From DAISJM01 sp036821485 (GTDB lineage Bacteria > Verrucomicrobiota > Kiritimatiellia > CAIQIC01 > JAGNIJ01): a stretch of DNA of 6,553 nucleotides. Both the position numbers and the translations under genes were made by a program. The notes beneath the pieces were generated by a model. The model worked only from the letters and a program-made list of their open reading frames with translations, had not been told where the DNA came from and did no database searches. The stretch is taken from NCBI GenBank assembly GCA_036821485.1, contig DAISJM010000097.1, positions 1 through 6,553 of the forward strand, read 5' to 3'. Shown here one piece after another: positions 1 through 6,553 of the stretch. Each line of letters starts with the position of its first letter. Within the stretch, counting starts at the first letter, position 1.

Positions 1-94
1 GCCAAAGTGGCAGGCGCAATTGGCTGCGGAATCGATCCGGAGTTTGAACGAAACACCCGGCCATGCCGCAGCCAATTGCGCCTGCCACTTTGGC
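1..94. repeat. Perfect 29-bp inverted repeat at the window edge, inside the kinase gene
   Basis: Bases 1-29 are the exact reverse complement of bases 66-94, with a 36-nt spacer between them. The pairing stops at 30/65, and the outer arm begins at the first base of the window, so the repeat may extend further left. The right arm encodes KWQAQLAAA of the kinase TPR-like region, which reads naturally. The left arm encodes AANCACHFG, which looks unlike the rest of the protein. If the window edge is a contig end, a foldback or chimeric read artefact is the simplest explanation; otherwise it is a real hairpin within the coding sequence. Confidence 0.9.
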
Positions 95-2010
95 AGGTTT
101 GTGATCATGTCATGCCGCGCCGAGGCCGTATCGTACCCCTTCTGCGCCCGCTCCATGCGAGCCGTATCCGGGAACGACTCCATCACTTCGCGGAACAGGT
201 CCATGGCTGTGACGTAACGGCTCTTCTGGAGTTGCCTCTCTGCTATATCAAGGATGTCGCTCTTCCATGGCGTGCCCAAACTGTACACACGTATCCGGCT
301 GTAGCGCGTATCTGCAATCCAGCCCAACAGACCGATCAGGGTGCGGTTTGATCCGGTAAGTGGCTCGGGATCTACAAAGGACACCACCTCGCGATTGTTG
401 ACCACGACGCGAAGCCGCGGCCCGACGCGCTCGGCGCGCACGTGGTAGCGCTTGCCCGGAGCCAGCGACGTGGCCGCTTCGGACCACATCCGCTTGTCGC
501 ACTTTGTCAGCACGTTCAGCGTGTTCGTGTAGGCACCATACTTGAAAGCATATCCGCTGATCGACGTCTCCCAGTCATTGCCGGGATAGTGGATGCCGCT
601 CAAAATGCAGCCGACGTCGTTCAGATAGGTCCCCTCCTCGTGACACTCGAAATCGATGCGCACATCCGTCGGCATTTCGCGCTTGAGCAGAAGCATCTGC
701 AATTCGCCTCCGTGAAACCGGAGTTCCCCGTCACGGATCTCGCACTTTCCACCGATCACTTCCCAGTGCTTCAGCGCATCCGGGCTGGAGAAGTCCTCGT
801 CCAACACGAGATGCCAGACGAGCCCGTTCTGGTAATCCTCAATCTCCTGCTGGAAATCTTTGACGGTCTGAAACCGATTCTCCGGCGCCGTAGCCATCGC
901 CTTCATCGTGATGGCCGAAAGAACGGGCGGAATTTCACTCCCCGGACAGTGGGGCAAATTGGGCAGCTTGCCGGGTGTATCCCAGCGGTTGTAGGCGGAT
1001 GGAGCGATAATCTCTCCCGCAAGAATGACTCTCAAGAGCTCAGGAATCCGCTTCTCGCGCACGGGCGAATTGAGCGTGAGAATGCTGTAGAGGATCGACC
1101 CCAGCGCATAGATGTCGGTGCGCTCGTCAACGACCCCGTCTTTTCTGACCTGCTCCGGGGCCATGAATCCCGGCGTACCCAACACCGTGCCGCTGATGGT
1201 CTTGAGCCCCGCGCCAGCGGTATCCACCCGGATGGTGTCGAAGACAGGCACCGGACCGGGAGTCTGAAGCGTGATTTTCGCATCTGCGGGTCGCGCGTCT
1301 CCTGCCGTCGTCGCAGAGGGCTCCGGGGTCCCGTCTTCCCGGTTCAGCAGGCGCGCAAGTCCCCAGTCGAGCACCAGCACTTCACCGTAGTTTCCGATCA
1401 TCACGTTGCCTGGCTTGAGATCGCGATGCACCACCCCGTTGGCATGCGCAAAGGCCACCGCATCGCAGATCTTCTGGAACACCGTAAGCAGTCGGCCAAG
1501 GGGATAGTGGCGGATGGTCTCCTCGCGGCCGCGACGAATGTCGTTGAGGATGTCGCCCAGCGTAACACCGCGGACGTACTTCATACTGTAGAAGACATTG
1601 CCGCCCGCGTCTTTTCCAAGCTCGTGAATCGGGACAATGTTCGGATGTTCCAGCCGGGAGGTGATCCGCGCTTCACCCACGAAGCGCCGACGGTTCTCGT
1701 CGCGGTGCTCCTCGTCGCTGAGGAGAATCTTGATGGCCACGGTGCGGTCGCAACTGATGTCCTTGGCCTCGTAGACGACGCCCATACCGCCCCGGGCCAC
1801 CACGCGAACCACGTCGTACTTGCGACCGCCACGGACCTCCAGCGAGGAGGCCATGAGATAATCGGCAGGGATGGTGGGTTCAGCCGGCAGGGCGTGCTCA
1901 TCATCCGTCACACACACAAGCAAGGTGGCATCATCGATGCCGTCCTGGCTGATCCAAGCTGTTTCCCTGCCTACTCCGGCCGAATCCGGCTGGTCATGAA
2001 TAGTGCCCAC
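1..2010 (-). CDS. Hanks-type serine/threonine protein kinase with C-terminal ConA-like and TPR-like regions (partial, 3' end off the left edge)
   Basis: The minus frame is open for 670 codons and encodes a eukaryotic-like protein kinase that should phosphorylate Ser/Thr of proteins. Visible motifs are a glycine loop ARGGMGVVY (72-80, first Gly replaced by Ala), VAIK with Lys94, alpha-C Glu113, HRDLKPGN with catalytic Asp197, DWGLAR with Asp215 (W instead of the usual F), APE (284-286) and TDIYALG (298-304). The kinase domain ends near 395. Residues about 398-577 (from VLDEDFSSPDALKHW) look like a ConA-like or DUF1080-like jelly roll. Residues 578-650 look like a TPR helix pair (LFREVMESFPDTA). 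No transmembrane helix is visible in the portion seen, so a cytosolic location is inferred. The start is uncertain: GTG at 2008-2010 is the first candidate after an in-frame TGA (2023-2025) and follows a GGGGGGAG run at only 2 nt. ATT at 1999-2001 is better spaced from that run, and the first in-frame ATG is residue 53 (1852-1854), just before the domain. Kinase function is well supported; its substrate is unknown. Confidence 0.93.
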   Translation of the reverse strand, partial: MGTIHDQPDSAGVGRETAWISQDGIDDATLLVCVTDDEHALPAEPTIPADYLMASSLEVRGGRKYDVVRVVARGGMGVVYEAKDISCDRTVAIKILLSDEEHRDENRRRFVGEARITSRLEHPNIVPIHELGKDAGGNVFYSMKYVRGVTLGDILNDIRRGREETIRHYPLGRLLTVFQKICDAVAFAHANGVVHRDLKPGNVMIGNYGEVLVLDWGLARLLNREDGTPEPSATTAGDARPADAKITLQTPGPVPVFDTIRVDTAGAGLKTISGTVLGTPGFMAPEQVRKDGVVDERTDIYALGSILYSILTLNSPVREKRIPELLRVILAGEIIAPSAYNRWDTPGKLPNLPHCPGSEIPPVLSAITMKAMATAPENRFQTVKDFQQEIEDYQNGLVWHLVLDEDFSSPDALKHWEVIGGKCEIRDGELRFHGGELQMLLLKREMPTDVRIDFECHEEGTYLNDVGCILSGIHYPGNDWETSISGYAFKYGAYTNTLNVLTKCDKRMWSEAATSLAPGKRYHVRAERVGPRLRVVVNNREVVSFVDPEPLTGSNRTLIGLLGWIADTRYSRIRVYSLGTPWKSDILDIAERQLQKSRYVTAMDLFREVMESFPDTARMERAQKGYDTASARHDMITNLPKWQAQLAAAWPGVSFKLRIDSAANCACHFG

Positions 2011-2101
2011 AACTCCCCCCCCTCAACCACCTACTTGAAATACTCGTACCCCATGAACCTGTATAGCCGCTAAAGCCTGTTTTGCAGCAATTTACGCCCC
2101 C

Positions 2102-2112
2102 GGAACAGTTCC
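2102..2112. promoter_or_regulatory. Small dyad GGAACaGTTCC, possible operator
   Basis: A perfect 5-bp dyad around a central A lies between the two candidate promoters and is followed by a six-T run (2116-2121). The position suits an operator for either gene. The stem is too short and the loop too tight for a convincing intrinsic terminator. A dyad of this size could occur by chance in 200 bp, so confidence is low. Confidence 0.2.
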
Positions 2113-2165
2113 CTCTTTTTTCCTCTTAACAAGCCTGCGCAGAACAGGTAGCTATATATCGTGGG

Positions 2166-2192
2166 ACCGTTTCCAAGTAGTAGCGCAACGGT
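2166..2192 (+). promoter_or_regulatory. Short hairpin in the leader of the hydrolase gene
   Basis: ACCGTT (2166-2171) and AACGGT (2187-2192) are complementary around a 15-nt loop. The stem can extend outward by GG/CC pairs with one bulged base. It lies 22 nt before the chosen TTG start, within the probable 5' leader. It might affect translation, but no known RNA family is recognised. Confidence 0.2.
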
Positions 2193-2214
2193 TCCTCATG
2201 AAGCCGGGGTTGTA

Positions 2215-5200
2215 TTGAAGTTGCTGTACCTTAGTTTGGTTGCAGTCGTGTTGTTCACAGCGGCGGTGTGCCCCGCCGAAGTGGTGATCACGATCGATTC
2301 GACCAATCTCCTTCAGGAGATGGATGGCTTCGGCGCCAGCCTCACCGATTCTTCCGCCTCCCTGCTCTGGAGTTCCCTCAGTGCTGCCGCGCGCTCCAAT
2401 ATCATGGCCGAACTCTTCTCGACCAACGGCATCGGCATCAGCCTCCTGCGGCAACCCATGGGCGCATCGGATTTCCGCCTGAGCAACTACACCTACAACG
2501 ACCGCCCTGCGGGACAAACCGATTACGGTTTGACGAACTTCTCCGTGGCCCACGACGAGACGTACATCATCCCCCTCCTCCAGCAGGCCATGGGCATCAA
2601 CACCAATCTCAAGATCATGGCCACGCCGTGGACCGCACCCGCATGGATGAAGACCACCACGAACCTCTTCACCGGCCGACTGAAGAACGAGGCGCATGAC
2701 GTCTATGCCAAGTACTTCATGAAGTTTGTCCAAGCCTACTCCTATTACAATCTGCCCATCTACGCCGTGACCCTGGGCAACGAACCTCTGTATCAGCCCT
2801 CGACCTATCCCGGCATGCTGCTTGATGCAACCAACGAGATACGTCTTGCCCAACTCGTGGCCCAGCACTTCCAGACAAGCGGCATCACAACGAAGATCAT
2901 CTGCTACGACCATAACTGGGACCAATATACCTACCCCATCACGGTGCTCGACAACGCCGGCGCCCATGCTGTCGTGGAGGGGTCTGCCTTCCACGGATAC
3001 GGTGGCGATGTCTCGGCACAATCGATCGTGCATCAGGCTCATCCCGACAAGGGGATATACTTCACCGAGGTCTCATCCGGCGATTGGTCTGCAAGCTTCA
3101 GCAACTCCCTGCTGTGGGACGTCGAAACGCTTCTGGTAGGCGCGCCCCAAAACTGGGCCAAGACAGTGATCAAATGGAACATCGCTCTGGATCAGAACCA
3201 TGGACCCAAGATCACCGGCGGCTGCACCGACTGCCGCGGCCTGATCACCGTCAACAGCACCAATGGCGCCATCACGCGGAACCCCGACTACTACGCCATG
3301 GCCCACATCAGTAAGTTCGTGCGCCCCGGGGCACGCCGTGTGGCCTCCACCGAGGCACCGGCCGAGGGCCCCTACTCCGTGACGTTCGCCAACCCGGACA
3401 CATCCACCGTTGTCATTGCCTTCAACGATCAGCACACGCCACGCAACTACGCTATCCACTGGAAGAGCCAGTCCTTTAACTACCTGATTCCCCAGCGCTC
3501 CGTCGCCACGTTCGTCTGGCCCGACCAATCCAACGCCAATGTCGAAGTCTGGCTCACCACGGGCGACAAGACCAAGTTGCTCCAGAAGCAGACCAACGGC
3601 GTCTTCCGCTTCCAGCCCCAAGTCCTGGCATGGAAGGGTCGGACGTGGAACGTGCGCGACACCGACGGGAATCCGGGCAACAGCTTCTGGTCCGCGGATT
3701 GCGTGCGCATCGACACCAACGACTGGCTCCGCATTCAGACGCGCAACATCGGCGGCACATGGTACTGCGGTGGTGTGGACTCGGCCGATTCTCCAAGCTT
3801 CGGCACCTACCGATGGTACACCGTCGGCTATCTTGACCAGCTCGACACCAATGTCGTTGGAAACCTGTCCACGTACTTTGATGCCTCGCACGAACTTGAC
3901 GTCCAGTTTGCCATGGGTCTCGACGAACCGCCGACCAACGTGTTCTACACGGTGCAGCCATACTACATTGATGGCCACCAGTATCTGAAGGCCCTCGCCT
4001 TCACCAACCTCTACACGACCCACGAGTTCACCTGGAACCCGCGCACGGTTCAGTACCGGAGCTGGTACGGCCATTCCGCACAGCCCACCAACGCCGGCGC
4101 CGTCATCGCCGAATGGACCTACGAGGGTGACGACGTGCCGAATGACACCAACGAGCATGTTCGCATGAACCTGTGGATGCTCGACGGCATCGCGCCCGCC
4201 ATCAGCCAGGAACTGGTCATCGCCAACTTTGCCTACGCATGCTCGACAGGGACGCTGTTCTACGACGATTTTGAGAACGGTTCGATCGACAGCTTCTGGC
4301 AGACCTACAGTTCCGGCGGTGGCACCCTGTCGGAAAGCAGCGGCAAACTGCGCTGCGAACCCGCCGCCACCGACAACGCGTTCGCCGGTGCCAGATTGAC
4401 CAACACGTTGTCGTGGAGTGAAAATGGCCTGAGCTATATCTTCAGCGCAAACCTCTCCACCATCGTGGTCACCTCCGCAAAGACCGGCGGGGGGCCCGCC
4501 GTGTGGGCCTATGAAGGGCTCCTGTCCGATACCGCCACCGACCCCTTCAACGCCACCAACGCCGCGACACTCCGTGCCGGCTATGACAGCTCGGCCAACG
4601 TCCTGACCATTGAGTTTCTCACCAAGACCGGCCAGACCGGCACGTGGGGCACCGCGCGGTTCGCGGGCACCATCGCCAACGCATCCTCTTTCCTGAACAA
4701 CGGAACCGGCCTCGAATTACGCCTGTCGCTGGTCTACTACGACTACAAGATCACTGCCTTCTATCAGGGCAGCCCGGTCCTTATAACCCCGGTCTCGGGA
4801 TCAGCGACAGGCACTCACAATCTCGGGAGCGCCCTCTTCAACTGCCGTTACGGCGCCGGCGCGGCACAAAACGGTGATGGCCGCGGCTATGCCCTGTGGG
4901 AGAAGGCCCACGTTCATGCCGACGCCGAACTCGGTTCGACCGCCGGCAATGGAGGAAGCAGCGGAGGAGACACGCTGGTCCAGATCGGTAACGCCTCTGC
5001 TGGCAGCACATGGCGCGAACCCATCAGCACCAAGTACAACAAGGAACGTTCCGAGGTACTCTATCGCGCCAGCCAGATTCCGCAGGCGGGGACGATCACC
5101 CAACTCGAACTCAACATCCTCGGCCCTCCCCCCATCACGCTCACGTCGTACAAAATACGGATGCAGCACACGGTCTCCAACAACCTCTCTGCATCCTTCA

Positions 5201-6553
5201 TCAATACAGGGTGGACCACGGTCTACAACGCCAATACGACCATCCCGACCAACCACCGGGGATGGTATGCCTTCTCCCTCTCGACGCCATTCCACTACAA
5301 CGCAACCAACAACCTGCTCGTTGAGTTCATTGTCGACAATACAACCCGTTCGGATACCCCACGCGCAGCCGCCAGTTATACCGCAGGCTCGGGCATCCAG
5401 GGCACTTACGCCGCCGACAACAGCGGTGATCCAACCACGTGGACCAGCACCAGCGGAAAGAGATACAGGTGGACCGGCGACCGTTACGCGGATGTTCGAC
5501 TGGCCATTTCGAACGATCTGCCGCCAGCCGTCGCCGAGAATCTGAGCTTTGAGGATGGCCCCCTCGGCGCTTTGACCAATGTCCCCGGCTGGCAGGTCGA
5601 AGGTGACGTCAACAGCGGTCTCATCAAAGGTAGCCCGGTCCTGCATCTGCACCAGTCGTTGAAGTTATGGAAGAGCACGACGGGCGACCAGAAGCTTTAC
5701 CAGTTCTTCAACTGCAACAAGACAAACCAATACACGATCGGCGGCTACATCCTCTCCCCCAGCATGGAGCCCTTCCGTGGCTCCAATGCCTATGGCGCAA
5801 TTCTCGTCCAGTGGTATGGGACCAATGGCCTTCTCCAAACCGATGAGTCAGATCCATTCACGGCCGAGGATATGTACGACATGTGGTTGTACCGGGAAGT
5901 GACGGCCGTTCCACCGATCAACATGACTTCCGGCCGCATCGTCTGCGCCCTGTTCACTTCCGATGATCAAAGCGGCGTGTTGTATTTCGACCACCTCAGC
6001 ATCAACTATGGCGCTGCGCCGCCGTCCGCCTACGTAGCGCCCATCGAGCGCTCTCTGTTTCTCGTCGACGAGTTCAACGACACGACACGCAGCAACATCT
6101 GGAGCCTGACCGGCGACATCGGCGCCGCGCAATTCCAGGAAGGCGGCGGGACCCTCCGCATCAACGCTGGCACCAACTGGAGCTTCCAGCAGTCGGGCTA
6201 CATCACGACCTCGAACCTGACGTGGAACAACACCAGCACGTGGTACGTTTTCAGCGCCGTGCTCTCGACCATCCGGCTCGACACCGCGCAAAGCGGAAAC
6301 GACCTGCGCATCCAACTCGCCCTGTCATCGGAAAGGGACAACGCGTGGTATGTGACGAATTCCGCCAGCCTCTGCGGCTACTACGACAGCGGGGTCGATC
6401 AGATTGTCCTTCAATTCCTGACCAAGACGGATGCGCCACAGACCGAGGGTACGGAGCGATACAACGCCACCGTGACCAATTTCTCCAGATTCATCAATAA
6501 TGGCACCAACCACATCCGCATAAGCATCGCCCTTGGCTTGGACCAATATGACC
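2215..6553 (+). CDS. Secreted multi-domain GH30-family glycoside hydrolase (partial, 3' end off the right edge)
   Basis: This large exported enzyme is predicted to hydrolyse a beta-linked glycan by the retaining mechanism of GH30. Numbering is from TTG 2215. Residues 1-21 form a signal peptide (K2, hydrophobic core 3-18, likely cleavage after Ala21). The GH30 barrel and beta-sandwich span about 24-436: DGFGASLTDSSA (from 37), LLRQPMGASDF (77-87), TPWTAPAWMK (137-146), LGNEP with acid/base Glu190, FHGYGGD (259-265), FTEVSSGDW with nucleophile Glu285, then CTDCRG (337-342) and KFVRPGA (367-373). After this come a GH16-like jelly roll (465-676; ELDVQ at 560-564), a ConA-like domain (681-905), a Gly/Ser linker (908-917), a roughly 180-residue beta module (923-1102), a CBM-like jelly roll (1107-1271) and a second ConA-like domain (1281 to the edge). 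GH30 enzymes act on glucosylceramide, beta-1,6-glucan, beta-1,6-galactan or xylan; the CxxC-R-G segment recalls endo-acting subfamilies, but the substrate is not assigned. The start is uncertain: TTG 2215 follows a GGGG at 5 nt, and an upstream ATG at 2198 is out of frame. Catalytic family is confident, substrate is not. Confidence 0.93.
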   Translation, partial: MKLLYLSLVAVVLFTAAVCPAEVVITIDSTNLLQEMDGFGASLTDSSASLLWSSLSAAARSNIMAELFSTNGIGISLLRQPMGASDFRLSNYTYNDRPAGQTDYGLTNFSVAHDETYIIPLLQQAMGINTNLKIMATPWTAPAWMKTTTNLFTGRLKNEAHDVYAKYFMKFVQAYSYYNLPIYAVTLGNEPLYQPSTYPGMLLDATNEIRLAQLVAQHFQTSGITTKIICYDHNWDQYTYPITVLDNAGAHAVVEGSAFHGYGGDVSAQSIVHQAHPDKGIYFTEVSSGDWSASFSNSLLWDVETLLVGAPQNWAKTVIKWNIALDQNHGPKITGGCTDCRGLITVNSTNGAITRNPDYYAMAHISKFVRPGARRVASTEAPAEGPYSVTFANPDTSTVVIAFNDQHTPRNYAIHWKSQSFNYLIPQRSVATFVWPDQSNANVEVWLTTGDKTKLLQKQTNGVFRFQPQVLAWKGRTWNVRDTDGNPGNSFWSADCVRIDTNDWLRIQTRNIGGTWYCGGVDSADSPSFGTYRWYTVGYLDQLDTNVVGNLSTYFDASHELDVQFAMGLDEPPTNVFYTVQPYYIDGHQYLKALAFTNLYTTHEFTWNPRTVQYRSWYGHSAQPTNAGAVIAEWTYEGDDVPNDTNEHVRMNLWMLDGIAPAISQELVIANFAYACSTGTLFYDDFENGSIDSFWQTYSSGGGTLSESSGKLRCEPAATDNAFAGARLTNTLSWSENGLSYIFSANLSTIVVTSAKTGGGPAVWAYEGLLSDTATDPFNATNAATLRAGYDSSANVLTIEFLTKTGQTGTWGTARFAGTIANASSFLNNGTGLELRLSLVYYDYKITAFYQGSPVLITPVSGSATGTHNLGSALFNCRYGAGAAQNGDGRGYALWEKAHVHADAELGSTAGNGGSSGGDTLVQIGNASAGSTWREPISTKYNKERSEVLYRASQIPQAGTITQLELNILGPPPITLTSYKIRMQHTVSNNLSASFINTGWTTVYNANTTIPTNHRGWYAFSLSTPFHYNATNNLLVEFIVDNTTRSDTPRAAASYTAGSGIQGTYAADNSGDPTTWTSTSGKRYRWTGDRYADVRLAISNDLPPAVAENLSFEDGPLGALTNVPGWQVEGDVNSGLIKGSPVLHLHQSLKLWKSTTGDQKLYQFFNCNKTNQYTIGGYILSPSMEPFRGSNAYGAILVQWYGTNGLLQTDESDPFTAEDMYDMWLYREVTAVPPINMTSGRIVCALFTSDDQSGVLYFDHLSINYGAAPPSAYVAPIERSLFLVDEFNDTTRSNIWSLTGDIGAAQFQEGGGTLRINAGTNWSFQQSGYITTSNLTWNNTSTWYVFSAVLSTIRLDTAQSGNDLRIQLALSSERDNAWYVTNSASLCGYYDSGVDQIVLQFLTKTDAPQTEGTERYNATVTNFSRFINNGTNHIRISIALGLDQYD
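4255..4929 (+). repeat. ConA-like domain, copy 1 of an internal protein repeat
   Basis: Residues 681-905 of the hydrolase begin with FYDDFENGSIDSFW and include FSANLSTI, a YDSS segment, EFLTKTG (800-806) and SFLNNGTG (825-832). The fold resembles a LamG or ConA-like jelly roll, probably glycan-binding or structural. It matches copy 2 near the right edge at a constant offset of about 600 residues. The similarity is at protein level only, so the duplication is old. Confidence 0.65.
6055..6553 (+). repeat. ConA-like domain, copy 2 of the internal protein repeat (truncated by the window)
   Basis: Residues 1281-1446 begin with FLVDEFNDTTRSNIW and include FSAVLSTI, a YDSG segment, QFLTKTD (1400-1406) and RFINNGTN (1425-1432). 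These align with copy 1 in the same order and nearly the same spacing: the FLTKT and NNGT motifs are each exactly 600 residues apart and the opening Phe 601 apart. The domain is incomplete because the window ends inside it. Confidence 0.65.

Larger units (their letters stand above)
2011..2214. promoter_or_regulatory. Divergent intergenic region carrying both promoters
   Basis: These 204 bp separate the two divergent genes and must hold the start signals of both unless either gene is read from further away. Leftward, a TATACA box (complement of 2060-2065) lies 19 nt downstream of TTGCTG (complement of 2085-2090). Rightward, TTAACA (2126-2131) precedes TATATA (2153-2158) at a long 21-nt spacing. 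Neither pair is a close match to the sigma-70 consensus, so both are tentative. The region is more AT-rich than its flanks and holds no tRNA or recognisable riboswitch. Confidence 0.45.

Noticed and set aside
1..94. Inverted repeat as an insertion-sequence end, attachment site or CRISPR unit
   Set aside because: There is only one pair of arms, no transposase or integrase nearby, no target duplication, and both arms lie inside one open reading frame.
442..2073. Open frame of 543 codons on the plus strand opposite the kinase gene
   Set aside because: The opposite strand encodes every kinase motif in order. The plus-strand product shows no recognisable domain and is an open antisense frame caused by GC-rich third positions.
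2102..2121. Dyad followed by six T residues, as an intrinsic terminator
   Set aside because: The stem is only 4-5 bp with almost no loop and is separated from the T run, and it lies between divergent genes where no transcript needs to end.
2260..2280. Lipoprotein signal at Cys19 of the hydrolase
   Set aside because: The residues before the Cys are A-A-V, and Val at -1 does not fit a lipobox. Cleavage by signal peptidase I after Ala21 is more likely.
2152..3042. Minus-strand open frame of 296 codons opposite the GH30 domain
   Set aside because: It is antisense to the conserved GH30 catalytic motifs and its Gly/Val/His-rich product has no recognisable domain.
3073..4158. Minus-strand open frame of 361 codons
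   Set aside because: It is antisense to the end of the GH30 domain and the GH16-like region. Its Val/Gly-rich composition is typical of a shadow frame.
4801..5652. Minus-strand open frame of 283 codons
   Set aside because: It is antisense to the continuous hydrolase reading frame and shows no domain motif or ribosome binding site.

Overview
The window holds two long, divergently transcribed genes, both cut by the window edges, separated by an intergenic region of about 204 bp. The DNA is GC-rich, with strong G/C preference at third codon positions. That keeps several antisense frames open by chance, and those are not genes. The lineage looks like the Planctomycetes-Verrucomicrobia-Lentisphaerae/Kiritimatiellae group. 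The basis is a serine/threonine kinase with a D-W-G magnesium motif fused to a lectin-like domain, facing a very large secreted multi-domain glycosidase. This is inferred from protein style only; there is no rRNA or marker gene.

Region 1 (1-2010, minus strand) encodes the N-terminal 670 residues of a Hanks-type protein kinase. It has a complete set of catalytic residues, then a concanavalin-A-like jelly roll and a TPR-like helical region. The reading frame stays open to the left edge. The last 94 bases before that edge contain a perfect 29-bp inverted repeat whose outer arm starts at base 1, which may be a contig-end foldback artefact.

Region 2 (2011-2214) is the divergent promoter region. 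It holds weak promoter-like boxes and two small dyads, with no convincing terminator or RNA gene.

Region 3 (2215-6553, plus strand) encodes a secreted GH30-type glycoside hydrolase of at least 1446 residues. The order is signal peptide, GH30 catalytic barrel with its beta-sandwich, a GH16-like jelly roll whose predicted acid/base Glu is replaced by Gln, a ConA-like domain, a Gly/Ser linker, a roughly 180-residue beta module, a CBM-like jelly roll, and a second ConA-like domain homologous to the first. The protein continues past the right edge.

Together the genes suggest an extracellular polysaccharide-degrading enzyme next to a cytosolic signalling kinase. A regulatory link between them is possible but is not shown by the sequence.
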